Positions 9,201 through 17,565 are shown, numbered from the stretch's first letter. The stretch: 64,000 nt of DNA from JBPYCR01 sp051846935 (GCF_051846935.1 NZ_JBPYCS010000002.1:1-64000), one strand, 5' to 3'. Program-made: numbers and translations. Notes: a model not told the origin generated them from the letters alone.

Positions 9201-9719
9201 CTATCTAGGCTTTATTAATTTATCTGTTGATTTGACCATTTCTATCATTGGCATATACTCTTTTCTATATATAACGTCGCGGTGATAATGAACAATTAAT
9301 TGACTTGCCTTTTTATATTGCTTATCAAAGCTATTTGCAGATATATTCACTAATAAACCCGATTGATCGGTAAAACAAATAAATGTTTGATTTTCTCTTG
9401 ATTCATACGATTTTATATGGAAATAGGACACATAAATACAGTCGTTTTTTCTTGGAGATGCGGTTGGAATCATGTAAACACCTTGACTTGGTATAACAGC
9501 AACCGGGAGTTTACTACTGCTTTTAAGGATGTTGACAGCTGTTTCTTTTCTGCCTGCTAAGCTTGCTCCATAAAAGGTACAGCTGTTATCCAAAATTTTT
9601 TCCGGAGAATGTGTGGATTTTCGAACCGTATTCCCTTCAAAAATAATTGATCGGTAATACGTGGATTCACTCGCGGCAATTGCTTTTGTTCTCCGGGATA
9701 TAATAAATACAGCCGACAT
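9201..9719 (-). CDS. comK: Competence transcription factor ComK
   Basis: ComK is the master activator of DNA-uptake genes and binds AT-boxes as a dimer of dimers. The 172-residue product carries family hallmarks: S-C-T-F-Y-G-A-S-L-A-G-R-K near residue 46, the P-T-A-S-P-R segment and a central S-F segment (ISANSFDKQY). B. subtilis ComK is 192 residues; this one has a shorter C terminus. I set the start at the ATG of MSAVF (9719), because AGGAGG lies six bases upstream; the ATG two codons earlier abuts the ribosome site. The frame stays open further upstream without a usable start. AAAA and TTCT/TTTT tracts about 50-70 bases upstream could be self-binding K-boxes (weak). Confidence 0.88.
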   Translation of the reverse strand: MSAVFIISRRTKAIAASESTYYRSIIFEGNTVRKSTHSPEKILDNSCTFYGASLAGRKETAVNILKSSSKLPVAVIPSQGVYMIPTASPRKNDCIYVSYFHIKSYESRENQTFICFTDQSGLLVNISANSFDKQYKKASQLIVHYHRDVIYRKEYMPMIEMVKSTDKLIKPR

Positions 9720-9825
9720 GTCCATCCTCCTCGTATATTGAGTCCATTTCATAATTGCCATTTTTAAAAAATGACAAAAGAACAGAATTTTAAAATCCAC
9801 TTAAAAATTTAAAGCGAGATTGGTG

Positions 9826-9955
9826 TCTGCTGTGCTCCATCCGAATCCACTTCGCTTTCCGCAGGCAACGCCTCAACTACTTTTAAACGTTTTTCCCTAC
9901 ACTTTTAAAATGGATTTTCGACTGGTGCTTTACCTGCGGATCCAGATTCTACACA
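9826..9955 (+). repeat. Degenerate copy of the GC-rich palindromic repeat family
   Basis: It contains TTCGCTTTCCGCAGGCAACG and, about 70 bases on, CGACTGGTGCTTTACCTGCGG. These correspond to the two conserved boxes of the family best seen at 39743-39865. It lies between comK and a decayed transposase fragment. Confidence 0.5.
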
Positions 9956-9989
9956 GACGAGTTGGTGTTGCTATGCAGTCTCTGTTTCT

Positions 9990-10190
9990 TGGTTATAGAT
10001 AGGCAAGTTAGCTTCTCTTTCAGCCTTTTTTTAACCATGCCTCACGCTCTTCTTTTGGTTTACGCCCACGTTTCTGCGGTTCAGATTTGGTTTTTTCCTT
10101 CTTTAGCGGAGCCTGATCACGAGCCTCACAAAGGGGTTGCATCAATCGCGACAGTATCATCAATGATGTAGCCTTCTTTGATTGCTTGAA
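9990..10190 (-). pseudogene. Decayed IS1182-type transposase fragment
   Basis: On the minus strand, frames carry EGYIIDDTVAIDAT, then in another frame EARDQAP and KRGRKPKEER, then REANLPIY. These appear in the order found in the middle of IS1182-family transposases. A frameshift follows DAT and stops interrupt the rest, and neither protein end is present. It is a short relic, about 65 codons. Confidence 0.65.
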
Positions 10191-10259
10191 GAACAAGATT
10201 TCTTTAACAATCTATTGTACTATTGTTGGATTAATTTATCTAATTATTGTGGCGTTGGG

Positions 10260-10522
10260 ATTGAGTCACGTATTTGTGGGTGTTATATTAAGAAGTTAAA
10301 AAACCTCTCTTTGTATTCGTTAATTTTAGTATTGAATCCTACCGACCGCAATAGATATACACTACGCTTTCCGAGGAGTCTGAAGCCGTGCCCGCGGAAA
10401 GCATCCACCTGCAGGGAAAATCAACGGTGTTATTCATGTGTACATCGTTCGAAGTATAATTGATCACATATTATCGAGTTAGATTCGTGCATCTGTTCCC
10501 CCACAAACATTTTACTCATACT
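10260..10522 (+). repeat. Long interspersed repeat, copy A (263 bp)
   Basis: It begins ATTGAGTCACGTATTTGTGG and ends CACAAACATTTTACTCATACT. About 90% of its bases recur at 44603-44843 (same orientation) and at 19448-19699 (inverted). The middle holds a hairpin, GCTTTCCG (10366-10373) with CGGAAAGC (10395-10402), which is the core of the palindromic family. An open frame across it is shared with copy B but destroyed in copy C, so it is unlikely to code. Confidence 0.85.
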
Positions 10523-10662
10523 GGCGTTGGCGTATTTTCTGAACGCATTTGTTATAAGCCGTTTATGCATGTCTTATACTGTAAAAATAAGTGAATCAAA
10601 AGCAATCTATGGTACAATTTATGAAGTAGTACAAAATGTTTTCACAACGAGGGGGAAAGTCG

Positions 10663-10851
10663 ATGGATATTGCAGCTATGTCTATCCTTATGGCCAATCA
10701 AAACGTACGTATTAATGCACAAACAGCTGTATTAACTCATGCGAAGCAACACGCACAGCAGCAAGGAAATCAAATCGTTGAAATGCTACAGCAATCTGCT
10801 CCAAAGGTCGAGCACCCTTCTTTAGGAAAAACGGTTGATTTTTACGGATGA
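10663..10851 (+). CDS. YjfB-like putative motility protein
   Basis: 62 residues, starting MDIAAMSILMANQNVRINAQ and matching the short YjfB family of Firmicutes, whose B. subtilis member belongs to the motility (sigma-D) regulon. The ATG at 10663 was chosen because GAGGGGG lies seven bases upstream; a longer frame upstream lacks a ribosome site. TACAAT near 10612 could be a -10 element. It is one of only two plus-strand genes here, monocistronic, and closed by a strong terminator. Its molecular role is unknown. Confidence 0.8.
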   Translation: MDIAAMSILMANQNVRINAQTAVLTHAKQHAQQQGNQIVEMLQQSAPKVEHPSLGKTVDFYG

Positions 10852-10897
10852 AAAGTAGCGTCACTATACTTTAAAGCTCATTATACCACCTATTTGA

Positions 10898-10936
10898 AGA
10901 AAAGGTATACCGCCTCGTTTGAGGAGTATACCTTTT
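10898..10936 (+). terminator. Terminator of the YjfB-like gene
   Basis: AGAAAAGGTATAC-CGCCTC and GAGGAG-TATACCTTTTCT form a stem of about 17 pairs with a GTTT loop. The A-rich and T-rich arm bases make it potentially bidirectional. Confidence 0.8.
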
Positions 10937-11065
10937 CTATTGATACATTTGAGGTGCTACGGTAATTGCTTAACTATCATTCATTAAAGCATGCAAATAA
11001 CCAGCACTTACACCTTTACGTTATTTTTTACGTTTCCTACACATAATGAAGCAATGTGTTTTAAA

Positions 11066-11341
11066 CTATTGATTGTTATTATTATTCATACCACCGTTAT
11101 TATCATTTAAATCGGGTTCATTCCCGTCTTCATTATCAACTGGATTGTTGTTATTATCGTTATCCATATTGGTATTATCGTCTAAATTCCCGTTATCCAT
11201 ATTATTATTGTTATTTTCTTCGTTTAACGGCGCATCGTTGTTGTCATCACCCGGGAGATCATCATTATTTGTTCCACAAGCAGTTGCTAAAGCTACTATG
11301 AGTAATGGGGTGCAAAGCTTTAATAAAAGATTCCTTTTCAT
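11066..11341 (-). CDS. Small Asn/Asp-rich lipoprotein
   Basis: 91 residues. A lipoprotein signal ends L-A-T-A-C (Cys 22). The mature part is almost entirely Asn, Asp, Glu and Gly with runs of four or five Asn, so it is low complexity and probably disordered and strongly acidic. The codons are mostly AAT and GAT. AAGGAGGGAAG lies before the ATG. It may be a surface-tethered spacer or ion-binding polymer, but no function is known. The gene stands alone. Confidence 0.75.
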   Translation of the reverse strand: MKRNLLLKLCTPLLIVALATACGTNNDDLPGDDNNDAPLNEENNNNNMDNGNLDDNTNMDNDNNNNPVDNEDGNEPDLNDNNGGMNNNNNQ

Positions 11342-11425
11342 CTGACTTCCCTCCTTTTATCCATGTTATTTCCGTTTTAGCTTAACCACTTTTATATAAG
11401 TGATACTTCCTTTTTAAAAAGAATT

Positions 11426-11502
11426 AAAAAAACCACCGACGTAACGAGTGGATTTTGATTCGATGTACACTAAGAAAATCCGCTCAACGTAGAGGTTTTT
11501 TT
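11426..11502 (-). terminator. Long imperfect hairpin terminator after fabZ
   Basis: Two arms of about 28 bases pair (AAAACC...GAGTGGATTTT with GAAAATCCGCTC...GGTTTT). On the minus strand the structure ends in GGTGGTTTTTTTAATT. It starts about 40 bases after the fabZ stop. Confidence 0.75.
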
Positions 11503-11540
11503 ATGTTAGCATTATTTAAAATGGAACTAATACAATGCGC

Positions 11541-11960
11541 TTATTTTATTGCAAAAGTAATTTCTGCCTCACAAGCAAGCTTGCCATTTACTGTTGCTCG
11601 CCCTTTCCCTTTTCCGATTGGGCCTTTCATCCGTAAAATTTCGACTTCAAGCATAAGCTGATCGCCAGGCTGTACTTGTCGTTTAAATCGGCACTTATCT
11701 ACTCCGGCCAAAAAGCCAATCTTTCCTTTATTTTCCTCTATACCAAGTACGGCGATTGCCCCTACCTGAGCAAGTGCCTCAAGAATTAATACACCTGGCA
11801 TTACTGGATAATCAGGAAAATGGCCTTGAAAGAATGGTTCATTGATCGTAACGTTTTTGAGTCCAACGACTCGCTTTCCTTCTTCCATTTCAGTAACTTC
11901 ATCCACAAATAAAAAAGGGTATCGATGTGGAATAATTTTTTTAATTTCATTTACATTCAT
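11541..11960 (-). CDS. fabZ: 3-hydroxyacyl-[acyl-carrier-protein] dehydratase FabZ
   Basis: 139 residues, hot-dog fold. The enzyme removes water from 3-hydroxyacyl-ACP in fatty-acid elongation in the cytosol. The signature HRYPFLFVDEV is at residues 12-22. The catalytic His lies in G-H-F-P-D-Y-P-V-M-P-G (about residue 47) and the catalytic Glu in L-I-L-E-A-L-A-Q (about residue 61). Length is normal. ATG start with GGAG upstream. In B. subtilis the fabZ homologue also follows flhP at this locus. Confidence 0.97.
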   Translation of the reverse strand: MNVNEIKKIIPHRYPFLFVDEVTEMEEGKRVVGLKNVTINEPFFQGHFPDYPVMPGVLILEALAQVGAIAVLGIEENKGKIGFLAGVDKCRFKRQVQPGDQLMLEVEILRMKGPIGKGKGRATVNGKLACEAEITFAIK

Positions 11961-12090
11961 TTTATCAACTCCAATACATGTTTAACAAAAGGAAAAAACG
12001 GATATATCTTTTTCAAAGCAACAATTAGTAACTAAATCGGTATCAAGGATATTTAATGTTTTAAATTCGCTTAACAAGGAGGATATAATT

Positions 12091-12234
12091 GTGCTTTGGA
12101 CTATCATTTTTATTTTAATCCTGTTATGGGTACTCGGTTTTTCATTTGAAATAGCTGGTAATTTAATTCACATTTTGCTCGTTATTGCGTTGATCGTTCT
12201 AATCTTCCGCATATTTACAGGAAGAACGCCTTAA
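12091..12234 (+). CDS. Lmo0937-type small membrane protein (DUF5670-like)
   Basis: 47 residues, GTG start with AAGGAGG seven bases upstream. Two hydrophobic helices (LWTIIFILILLWVLGF and LIHILLVIALIVLIFRIF) are separated by a short polar turn, with F-T-G-R at the end. This matches the very short Lmo0937-type family, which is common in Firmicutes and stress-associated in some. It is one of two plus-strand genes in the window and is followed by a terminator at 12338. Confidence 0.75.
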   Translation: MLWTIIFILILLWVLGFSFEIAGNLIHILLVIALIVLIFRIFTGRTP

Positions 12235-12337
12235 GGAGTATAATGGAATTTGCGATTGCACATGACTGTTGCAATGTTTCTACAGGTGCGAACATGCAAT
12301 AGACGGATAATTCAAACGCTGCATAGTAGATAAACGA

Positions 12338-12366
12338 AAACTAGACGATTTCTGTCTAGTTTTTTT
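12338..12366. terminator. Bidirectional terminator between convergent genes
   Basis: AAAACTAGAC-GATTT-GTCTAGTTTTTTT has U runs on both sides. It serves the small plus-strand gene ending at 12234 and the minus-strand operon ending at 12392. Confidence 0.8.
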
Positions 12367-12391
12367 ATCGTCCAGCGATTTCTCTTATCCA

Positions 12392-12664
12392 CTATTCCTT
12401 CGTTACGATATCAATAATGTGTTGCCATGTTTCCTTCTTTAAAGCATCCGATGGGTTTCCATCTCCAAGTACTCCATAACCGAACATTAAGCCAGCCATA
12501 AGGCTTCCAGCAAAAAGTAAGAGAACAAAGATTACACGTAAGCCTATCGGAAATATACGGCGTCTAGGCTTCTTCGTACGCTTCTTTTTCTCTTTTTCTT
12601 CCTGCCTTGTTTTTCCTTGATCGTGTTGTTCTTTTTCTGAATGGTTATTTTTTAATTGTTTCAT
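12392..12664 (-). CDS. EpuA-type membrane protein (RNA polymerase beta-subunit-like family)
   Basis: About 90 residues. A strongly basic, charged amino terminus with a Lys/Glu/Arg-rich run precedes one membrane helix (about 40-62, VIFVLLLFAGSLMAGLMFGYG) and a short outer tail. It matches the short family annotated as DNA-directed RNA polymerase subunit beta (EpuA), which often follows flagellar or mreB-like genes in Bacillaceae; that database name is not a demonstrated function. I chose the second ATG (12664), with AAGGTG upstream, rather than 12715, which lacks a ribosome site and nearly touches flhP. Confidence 0.7.
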   Translation of the reverse strand: MKQLKNNHSEKEQHDQGKTRQEEKEKKKRTKKPRRRIFPIGLRVIFVLLLFAGSLMAGLMFGYGVLGDGNPSDALKKETWQHIIDIVTKE

Positions 12665-12720
12665 GGGTTGTTTCACCTTAATTCTATTAAAACTTCGGCT
12701 ATGCCGAACGTTCATTTTGA

Positions 12721-13542
12721 TTAGCGAAGCTGGTTTACTAAGCCTTGCATCTGATCCCCCATCGAAATGGTGCGTGCGTTAAACTGATAGGAGCGCTGGG
12801 TCATAAGTAATTCGGTCATTTGTTTCGCAAGATCAACGTTTGATTGCTCTAGTGCTCCGCTTTTCAGTATTTCTGTCGCCGGATCTGCCGCTTGAATTAC
12901 TTCATTGATCGGGTACTCAACATCTGGAAGTCGATACAAATTTCCCCCCGTTGCCTCAAACACCTTTGGACGAATGGCCTCCACAATTGCCAAGCTTCCG
13001 ACTGTTTCTGTTTGATTTCCACGTTGAACGGTAATTTGGCCGTTTGTGTTGATATGAATGGAATCAAACCCTTGTGGAATAACGATAGATCCATTTAAGC
13101 CTCGAACAGGATGCCCAGCTTGAGTAGTTAACTGTACATCCGCACCATTGTTAATTGGCTGCAAATAAAACGCACCGTCTCGCGTATAGCGTGTTTCCGT
13201 AATGCCATTTTCAATTACATCCAATTGGTAAAAATAATTTTCTTGGAGCAATGCTGTGTCAAGCGCCCGGTTTGTTTCTTTTATTGCGCCGAGCTGATCG
13301 TTTGTACTTATTTTACCGAGTTTGGCTCCTGAACCGATCCGCAAGCCGTCCGGCGTTTGCCTACCTACGGCATTGCGTGAATCCGATAAATTATTCATTT
13401 GTTGAAATAGTAAGGAGGAAAAGGCTGTTTCACGACTTTTGTAGCCTGTTGTCTGGCTGTTTGCCATGTTATGTCCAATAACATCGAGCTTCTGTTGCAG
13501 CTGATTCATCGTAACGGCTGCTTGTATCATCGTTCGTGACAT
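12721..13542 (-). CDS. flhP: Flagellar hook-basal body protein FlhP
   Basis: 273 residues of the FlgG/FlgE rod-hook family. The amino-terminal motif MNQLQQKLDVIGHNMANSQT and the C-terminal L-E-Q-S-N-V-D segment with coiled MTELLMTQRSYQFNARTI are the paired helices that pack in the axial rod. The central part is a variable outward domain. It forms part of the distal rod or basal body outside the membrane. It follows flhO with a 10-base gap and AGGAGG before the ATG. Confidence 0.95.
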   Translation of the reverse strand: MSRTMIQAAVTMNQLQQKLDVIGHNMANSQTTGYKSRETAFSSLLFQQMNNLSDSRNAVGRQTPDGLRIGSGAKLGKISTNDQLGAIKETNRALDTALLQENYFYQLDVIENGITETRYTRDGAFYLQPINNGADVQLTTQAGHPVRGLNGSIVIPQGFDSIHINTNGQITVQRGNQTETVGSLAIVEAIRPKVFEATGGNLYRLPDVEYPINEVIQAADPATEILKSGALEQSNVDLAKQMTELLMTQRSYQFNARTISMGDQMQGLVNQLR

Positions 13543-13552
13543 AAAATACCTC

Positions 13553-14371
13553 CTATCCTAATCGACCGATTTCATTAACTGCTTTCCCCATGCTTTCATC
13601 ATACGCTTTCAACACGCGCTGATTTGATTCAAACATACGGTACGCTTCCATCATTTGTGTCATCGATTGCAATGAATCGACGTTTGATCGTTCTAAATAC
13701 CGTTGCTTAAGCATAAAAGTTGCTCCTGCTTGTCCAGGTGCAATACTGTTTATATTGGCTTCTCCGCGCAGTAATCCATTTCCTTCTTTAACTAATTGGC
13801 CGACATTTTCAATGTACATAATACCGAGTTCAGTAGTTTGTCCTTCCGCTTCTACGAGACCTTCAGGGGAAATGGTAAATTCCGAGCGATTTGTTTGGAT
13901 TCGATTTTGTCCGTTGTCCAATACGTAATAGCCTTCATTCGTTACTAAAAACCCTTGTCCGTCTACTGTAAAATTGCCATTTCTCGTATACCGAACTTCT
14001 CCAGATTCGTTTTGGACTGTAAAAAACAAGCTGCCTGTTTCGTCTGGAAGTGTTCGATTTACGAGGGCGACATCGGTAGAAATGCCTGTTTCAGTTATAT
14101 CGCCTTGAGCAAAATTTGGAATTGTTTCATGAACATATACGCCGGTATTCATCCTGCCAATTGGCTGTTGAACCGGTAATTGTAAATGTCGCTTCGTTGG
14201 AGTATGTTTCGTACCCATTTGCTGAAGAAGCATTTCAGGAAACGCTCTGAGGGTCGCTTCATCGGCTTTATACCCTGGTGTGTTCGCATTAGCAATATTG
14301 TTTGATAGCGCTTCTTGGCGTCTTTGCTGGGCAATCATTCCACTTGCAGCTGTATAAAATCCTCTAAGCAT
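13553..14371 (-). CDS. flhO: Flagellar hook-basal body protein FlhO
   Basis: 272 residues, a paralogue of FlhP. The amino-terminal rod motif is ALSNNIANANTPGYKA (residues about 21-36), and the C-terminal helix contains L-E-R-S-N-V-D and MTQMMEAYRMFESNQR. Both proteins are flagellar rod components exported by the flagellar type III system. The gene lies 165 bases after mbl, as in B. subtilis, where mbl, flhO and flhP are contiguous. Confidence 0.95.
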   Translation of the reverse strand: MLRGFYTAASGMIAQQRRQEALSNNIANANTPGYKADEATLRAFPEMLLQQMGTKHTPTKRHLQLPVQQPIGRMNTGVYVHETIPNFAQGDITETGISTDVALVNRTLPDETGSLFFTVQNESGEVRYTRNGNFTVDGQGFLVTNEGYYVLDNGQNRIQTNRSEFTISPEGLVEAEGQTTELGIMYIENVGQLVKEGNGLLRGEANINSIAPGQAGATFMLKQRYLERSNVDSLQSMTQMMEAYRMFESNQRVLKAYDESMGKAVNEIGRLG

Positions 14372-14536
14372 CCTTTCCCCCCTAACGTATTTAAACCAGT
14401 AATAGCTGTTTATTTGTTTTATTCCCTTGAGTAACCGAGCGTACGCTGCAGAATGGAGGAGCAGTACGTCTGTTCAAATTGGAAATTTGTCGTCCTAGCT
14501 ACCTACGCATTTACTTGTATTTCGTGTAAGATGTAA

Positions 14537-15538
14537 TTACATAATTTTTTTACGATCTATTTTATCAATGTTTTCTAACATAAGCCCTGTGCCGGTAGCT
14601 ACACAATTCATTGGTTCTTCTGCTAAAAATACAGGTACTTTTAATTCTTCAGACAACAATTGGTCGATGCCATGAATCATCGCGCCTCCACCAGTTAAAA
14701 TTACGCCGCGGTCAATAATATCTGCGGATAACTCGGGTGGTGTACGTTCGAGAACCGATTTTGCTGCTTGTGTAATTAATGCGACCGATTCACGTAGTGC
14801 TTCTTCAATTTCGTTGGAGTAAACGGTTATTGTGCGTGGCAATCCTGTAACCATATCCCGGCCGCGAATAGCCAATTCCTCTTGTCTTGATCCTGGGAAA
14901 ACCGTCGCGACGTTTACTTTAATGTCCTCGGCCGTCCGTTCACCAATTAAAAGCTTGTATTCTTTTTTAATGTACTGCAATATTTCAACGTCAAATTTAT
15001 CGCCGGCCATTTTAATCGATTCAGCGGTTACAATATCACCCATCGATAATACCGCGACATCAGTTGTTCCACCACCAATATCGATAACCATGTTTCCGCT
15101 CGGCTGGAAGATTTCCATACCAGCACCAATGGCTGCTACTTTCGGCTCTTCCTCTAAATATACTTTCCTACCGCCAGATTTCTCTGCCGCTTCTTTAATT
15201 GCCTTTTGCTCCACTTTTGTAATATTCGTTGGGCAGCAAATTAACATGCGTGGCTTTGACAAAAACCCGCGCACATTTATTTTATTTATAAAATGCTTTA
15301 ACATTGCTTCTGTAACATCAAAATCTGCTATAACGCCATCTTTCAGTGGACGAATGGCTTCAATATTCCCTGGTGTTCGACCGACCATCCGGTGCGCTTC
15401 TTCGCCAACTGCAAGTACTTTCCCTTGCACTCGATCCATTGCTACGACTGCCGGTTCATTTAATACAATCCCTTTTCCTTTTACATGGATCAGCACGTTT
15501 GCTGTTCCAAGATCAATCCCAATATCCCTAGAAAACAT
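14537..15538 (-). CDS. mbl: MreB-like cell-shape actin homologue Mbl
   Basis: 333 residues of bacterial actin fold. It polymerises on the inner membrane face and guides lateral wall synthesis. Phosphate 1 loop DIGIDLGTANVL is at residues 5-16, the phosphate 2 loop DIGGGTTDVAVLS near 155, and the adenosine motif LTGGGAMIHGID near 285. The amino-terminal FSR stretch is the usual membrane-binding start. It sits between spoIIID and flhO as in B. subtilis, which distinguishes it from mreB and mreBH. AAGGAGG precedes the ATG. Confidence 0.95.
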   Translation of the reverse strand: MFSRDIGIDLGTANVLIHVKGKGIVLNEPAVVAMDRVQGKVLAVGEEAHRMVGRTPGNIEAIRPLKDGVIADFDVTEAMLKHFINKINVRGFLSKPRMLICCPTNITKVEQKAIKEAAEKSGGRKVYLEEEPKVAAIGAGMEIFQPSGNMVIDIGGGTTDVAVLSMGDIVTAESIKMAGDKFDVEILQYIKKEYKLLIGERTAEDIKVNVATVFPGSRQEELAIRGRDMVTGLPRTITVYSNEIEEALRESVALITQAAKSVLERTPPELSADIIDRGVILTGGGAMIHGIDQLLSEELKVPVFLAEEPMNCVATGTGLMLENIDKIDRKKIM

Positions 15539-15711
15539 GTACGTTTATCCTCCTTGCAACTAACTGTCCTGAGCCGTTTTCAAAAAATGCATAACTAATA
15601 TAATATTTTACCACAAAGTTCTACAATTAACTGCATTTAAGTTAAAATTGTTAAATCAATTTTCGACACTCGTCAAATAATCTGCTTCGTTTCAGATCCT
15701 CTACTCATTAC

Positions 15712-15942
15712 TGCAGTGAAAGGCAGACGCGTTTCGCCGGTATGGCATCAGCCGCTTCCCTCGCTACGCTTAGTACAGAACCTTTGTCTCAAAGCATACG
15801 TCCGAAAATCCTTAATGCGACACGATAGTGGAGCGATAAGAGTTGAGTCGATGCCCTGTTGAAAACGTCCACCTGAACTGAAAATCAACGGTGAAAGAAA
15901 TCATAATAAAAAAGCATAGACGCAACATTTACGACTATGCCA
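15712..15942 (-). repeat. Palindromic-family repeat, copy D1 with terminator stem
   Basis: On the minus strand this region aligns with 37646-37796: both have CATAGTCGTA, TTGCGTCTATGC, TTATTATGATTTC, ACCGTTGA, AGGTGGACG and TTTTCGGACG in the same order. The remainder (15712-15792) is a worn version of the family core. It lies between spoIIID and mbl and accounts for most of that 538-base gap. Confidence 0.75.
15905..15940 (-). terminator. Repeat-borne terminator after spoIIID
   Basis: On the minus strand GCATAGTCG...CGTCTATGC is followed by TTTTTTATT. The stem is part of repeat D1 and separates spoIIID from mbl. The second copy at 37.65 kb keeps a near-identical stem. Confidence 0.65.
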
Positions 15943-16076
15943 CTTTATTAAAAAAACTCATCTCTACTAGCACCACACTAAAGGTGTCTTCTTTTTATTA
16001 ACGAAAAGACTTTGCTCAAAATAACGACCGTTTTTCAGTGGCCTCCCTAATCGTATTAGTGACTTTTTTAGTTGGA

Positions 16077-16364
16077 CTAGCTTACTGGGTCTTTAGGTGC
16101 ATCATTTTTTACTTCGGCTGTCGTGCGGTATTTTTTTCTCGTTGCTTCGCCTCCTCTTAAATGTCGGATCGATTTGTGGTATTCTAATATTTCTTTTACT
16201 TGCTTCGCTAACTCGGCATTTACTTCTGGTAGACGTTCTGTTAGATCCTTATGAACTGTGCTTTTTGAAACACCAAACTCCTTTGCTATCATTCGGACTG
16301 TTTTTCGTGTCTCAACGACATAATTACCAATCCGGATAGTCCTTTCTTTGATGTAATCGTGCAC
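16077..16364 (-). CDS. spoIIID: Stage III sporulation transcription regulator SpoIIID
   Basis: 95 residues. This small DNA-binding protein switches mother-cell gene expression between the sigma-E and sigma-K stages. The helix-turn-helix VRMIAKEFGVSKSTVHKDLT (about residues 22-41) and the basic tail YHKSIRHLRGGEAT match B. subtilis SpoIIID closely. Start: GTG of VHDYIKERT at 16364 with GGGAGG eight bases upstream; the frame is open 13 codons further but those residues are not in the family. It lies upstream of mbl, as in B. subtilis. Confidence 0.97.
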   Translation of the reverse strand: MHDYIKERTIRIGNYVVETRKTVRMIAKEFGVSKSTVHKDLTERLPEVNAELAKQVKEILEYHKSIRHLRGGEATRKKYRTTAEVKNDAPKDPVS

Positions 16365-16670
16365 ACCGTTCGCCTCCCTATGTTGAATTTCCGAGGTGTC
16401 CATCGAGACAAGGTGTATTATGTGACGTGGCTTTAGGTAAAAGTCTACTTATCCTTCTGCTAACAGATGCCTATAAACAGGCATCGGATGCGTTCGTCGT
16501 TTCCCCATTTTTTATGTTAAGAGCGTTATTATATGTACATTAGAAAGGCCACACAAGCTCTCACCTCAGACATTACTTGAACGCTTGGTTTGTAACATTT
16601 TATTAATTGTTGTCCGTGTTTATGAGTAAAATCGGAAAATTTCCATAACGGACAAGTATTATTTAAAGAC

Positions 16671-16700
16671 AAAAAAATAACCCTGGTTATTTTCCAGGGT
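16671..16700 (-). terminator. Terminator of spoIIQ
   Basis: On the minus strand ACCCTGG-AAAATAA-CCAGGGT is followed by TATTTTTTTG, about 40 bases after the spoIIQ stop. The rest of the 16365-16737 gap holds only a short GATGCCT/AGGCATC hairpin at 16466-16485. Confidence 0.8.
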
Positions 16701-16737
16701 CGATTGTTATTTATTTGCTTTGGTTTTTCTTATGTTT

Positions 16738-17565
16738 TTATGCTGGCGTTGAATTTACTGATGACTCGAGCTGCTTTCCTGCCTCGTCTTCATCTTTGTC
16801 TTCTTTTTCTTCTTTTTCTTCCTTTTCGTCTGTCTCATCTTCGTCGTTTTCTGCTGCTTCACTTTCCGACTTTACAGCATCAAGCTTATTCAATGGTTGG
16901 TTAAAAAATTGCTCTGGGTTCACCTGCATGTCATCTTTCCTTATTTCGAAGTGAACATGCGTACCACTGTCTTTTCCGAATAGGTTTTTCCCGGCTGTAC
17001 CTATTTTGTCACCTTGCTTTACTTTATCGCCTGCTTTGACACCAACTTCTCCTAAGCTCGAATAATACGTGTCTACATCATTCTCATGAGAAATGATAAC
17101 AACATTTCCGAGCAATGGGTCTTCTTTCACTTCTGTAATTGTTCCACTTAGCGATGCAATTACGTCGAAAGTCTCTCCATCTGCTGATGCGATATCAATG
17201 CCTGTACTCTGATAATAACGGTTGTTATAGAGGATCAGTCCATTTTCTTGATCCTGTTCATCTGCGTTGTAATCATAAAATTTAGTTACGATTTCTGCTT
17301 GGTCTTCATTTTTCACAGGCATTTGAATCATTTCCTGTTGTTCCATTACCGCTTCGGCATCCTCATTGAATGGATCGGAGCCGATACCATCTGCTGTTTC
17401 GTTCTGTTCTACTTCGTCTGGTAGTTGATTATCGATATTTTGATACCAGACGACAACGGTCAGCAAAACGGCTGCAATTGTTAAATACAATGCTGGGAAA
17501 AACCATTTCTTTCGGAAAATGCGCCGCAACTTATTTTTAGAAGCGCCATTTTGTTCTTCTTTCAT
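16738..17565 (-). CDS. spoIIQ: Stage II sporulation protein SpoIIQ (LytM-like, forespore)
   Basis: 275 residues. One membrane helix (about 23-41) is followed by an outside M23/LytM-like domain (about 110-235). In B. subtilis SpoIIQ is made in the forespore and binds SpoIIIAH from the mother cell across the intermembrane space, forming the channel that supports engulfment. The H-V-H-F-E motif is kept, but the first metal His is replaced (Q-S-T-G-I-D), so the domain is probably not an active endopeptidase, as in B. subtilis. The tail is an acidic Glu/Asp/Lys low-complexity run. It lies downstream of spoIID, as expected. Confidence 0.95.
   Translation of the reverse strand: MKEEQNGASKNKLRRIFRKKWFFPALYLTIAAVLLTVVVWYQNIDNQLPDEVEQNETADGIGSDPFNEDAEAVMEQQEMIQMPVKNEDQAEIVTKFYDYNADEQDQENGLILYNNRYYQSTGIDIASADGETFDVIASLSGTITEVKEDPLLGNVVIISHENDVDTYYSSLGEVGVKAGDKVKQGDKIGTAGKNLFGKDSGTHVHFEIRKDDMQVNPEQFFNQPLNKLDAVKSESEAAENDEDETDEKEEKEEKEDKDEDEAGKQLESSVNSTPA

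Noticed and set aside
9722..9800. Amino-terminal extension of ComK by 27 codons
   Set aside because: AGGAGG lies directly upstream of the inner ATG pair, and the extension does not resemble ComK.
10182..10463. An open frame across repeat copy A that is also present across copy B (about 65 similar codons, Cys/Arg-rich)
   Set aside because: Copy C has a 22-base deletion that breaks the frame, there is no ribosome site, and the sequence is constrained by its palindrome instead. The shared frame follows from shared DNA.
14832..15563. Long plus-strand frame opposite mbl
   Set aside because: Shadow frame of a strongly conserved actin-like gene; no ribosome site and no domain.
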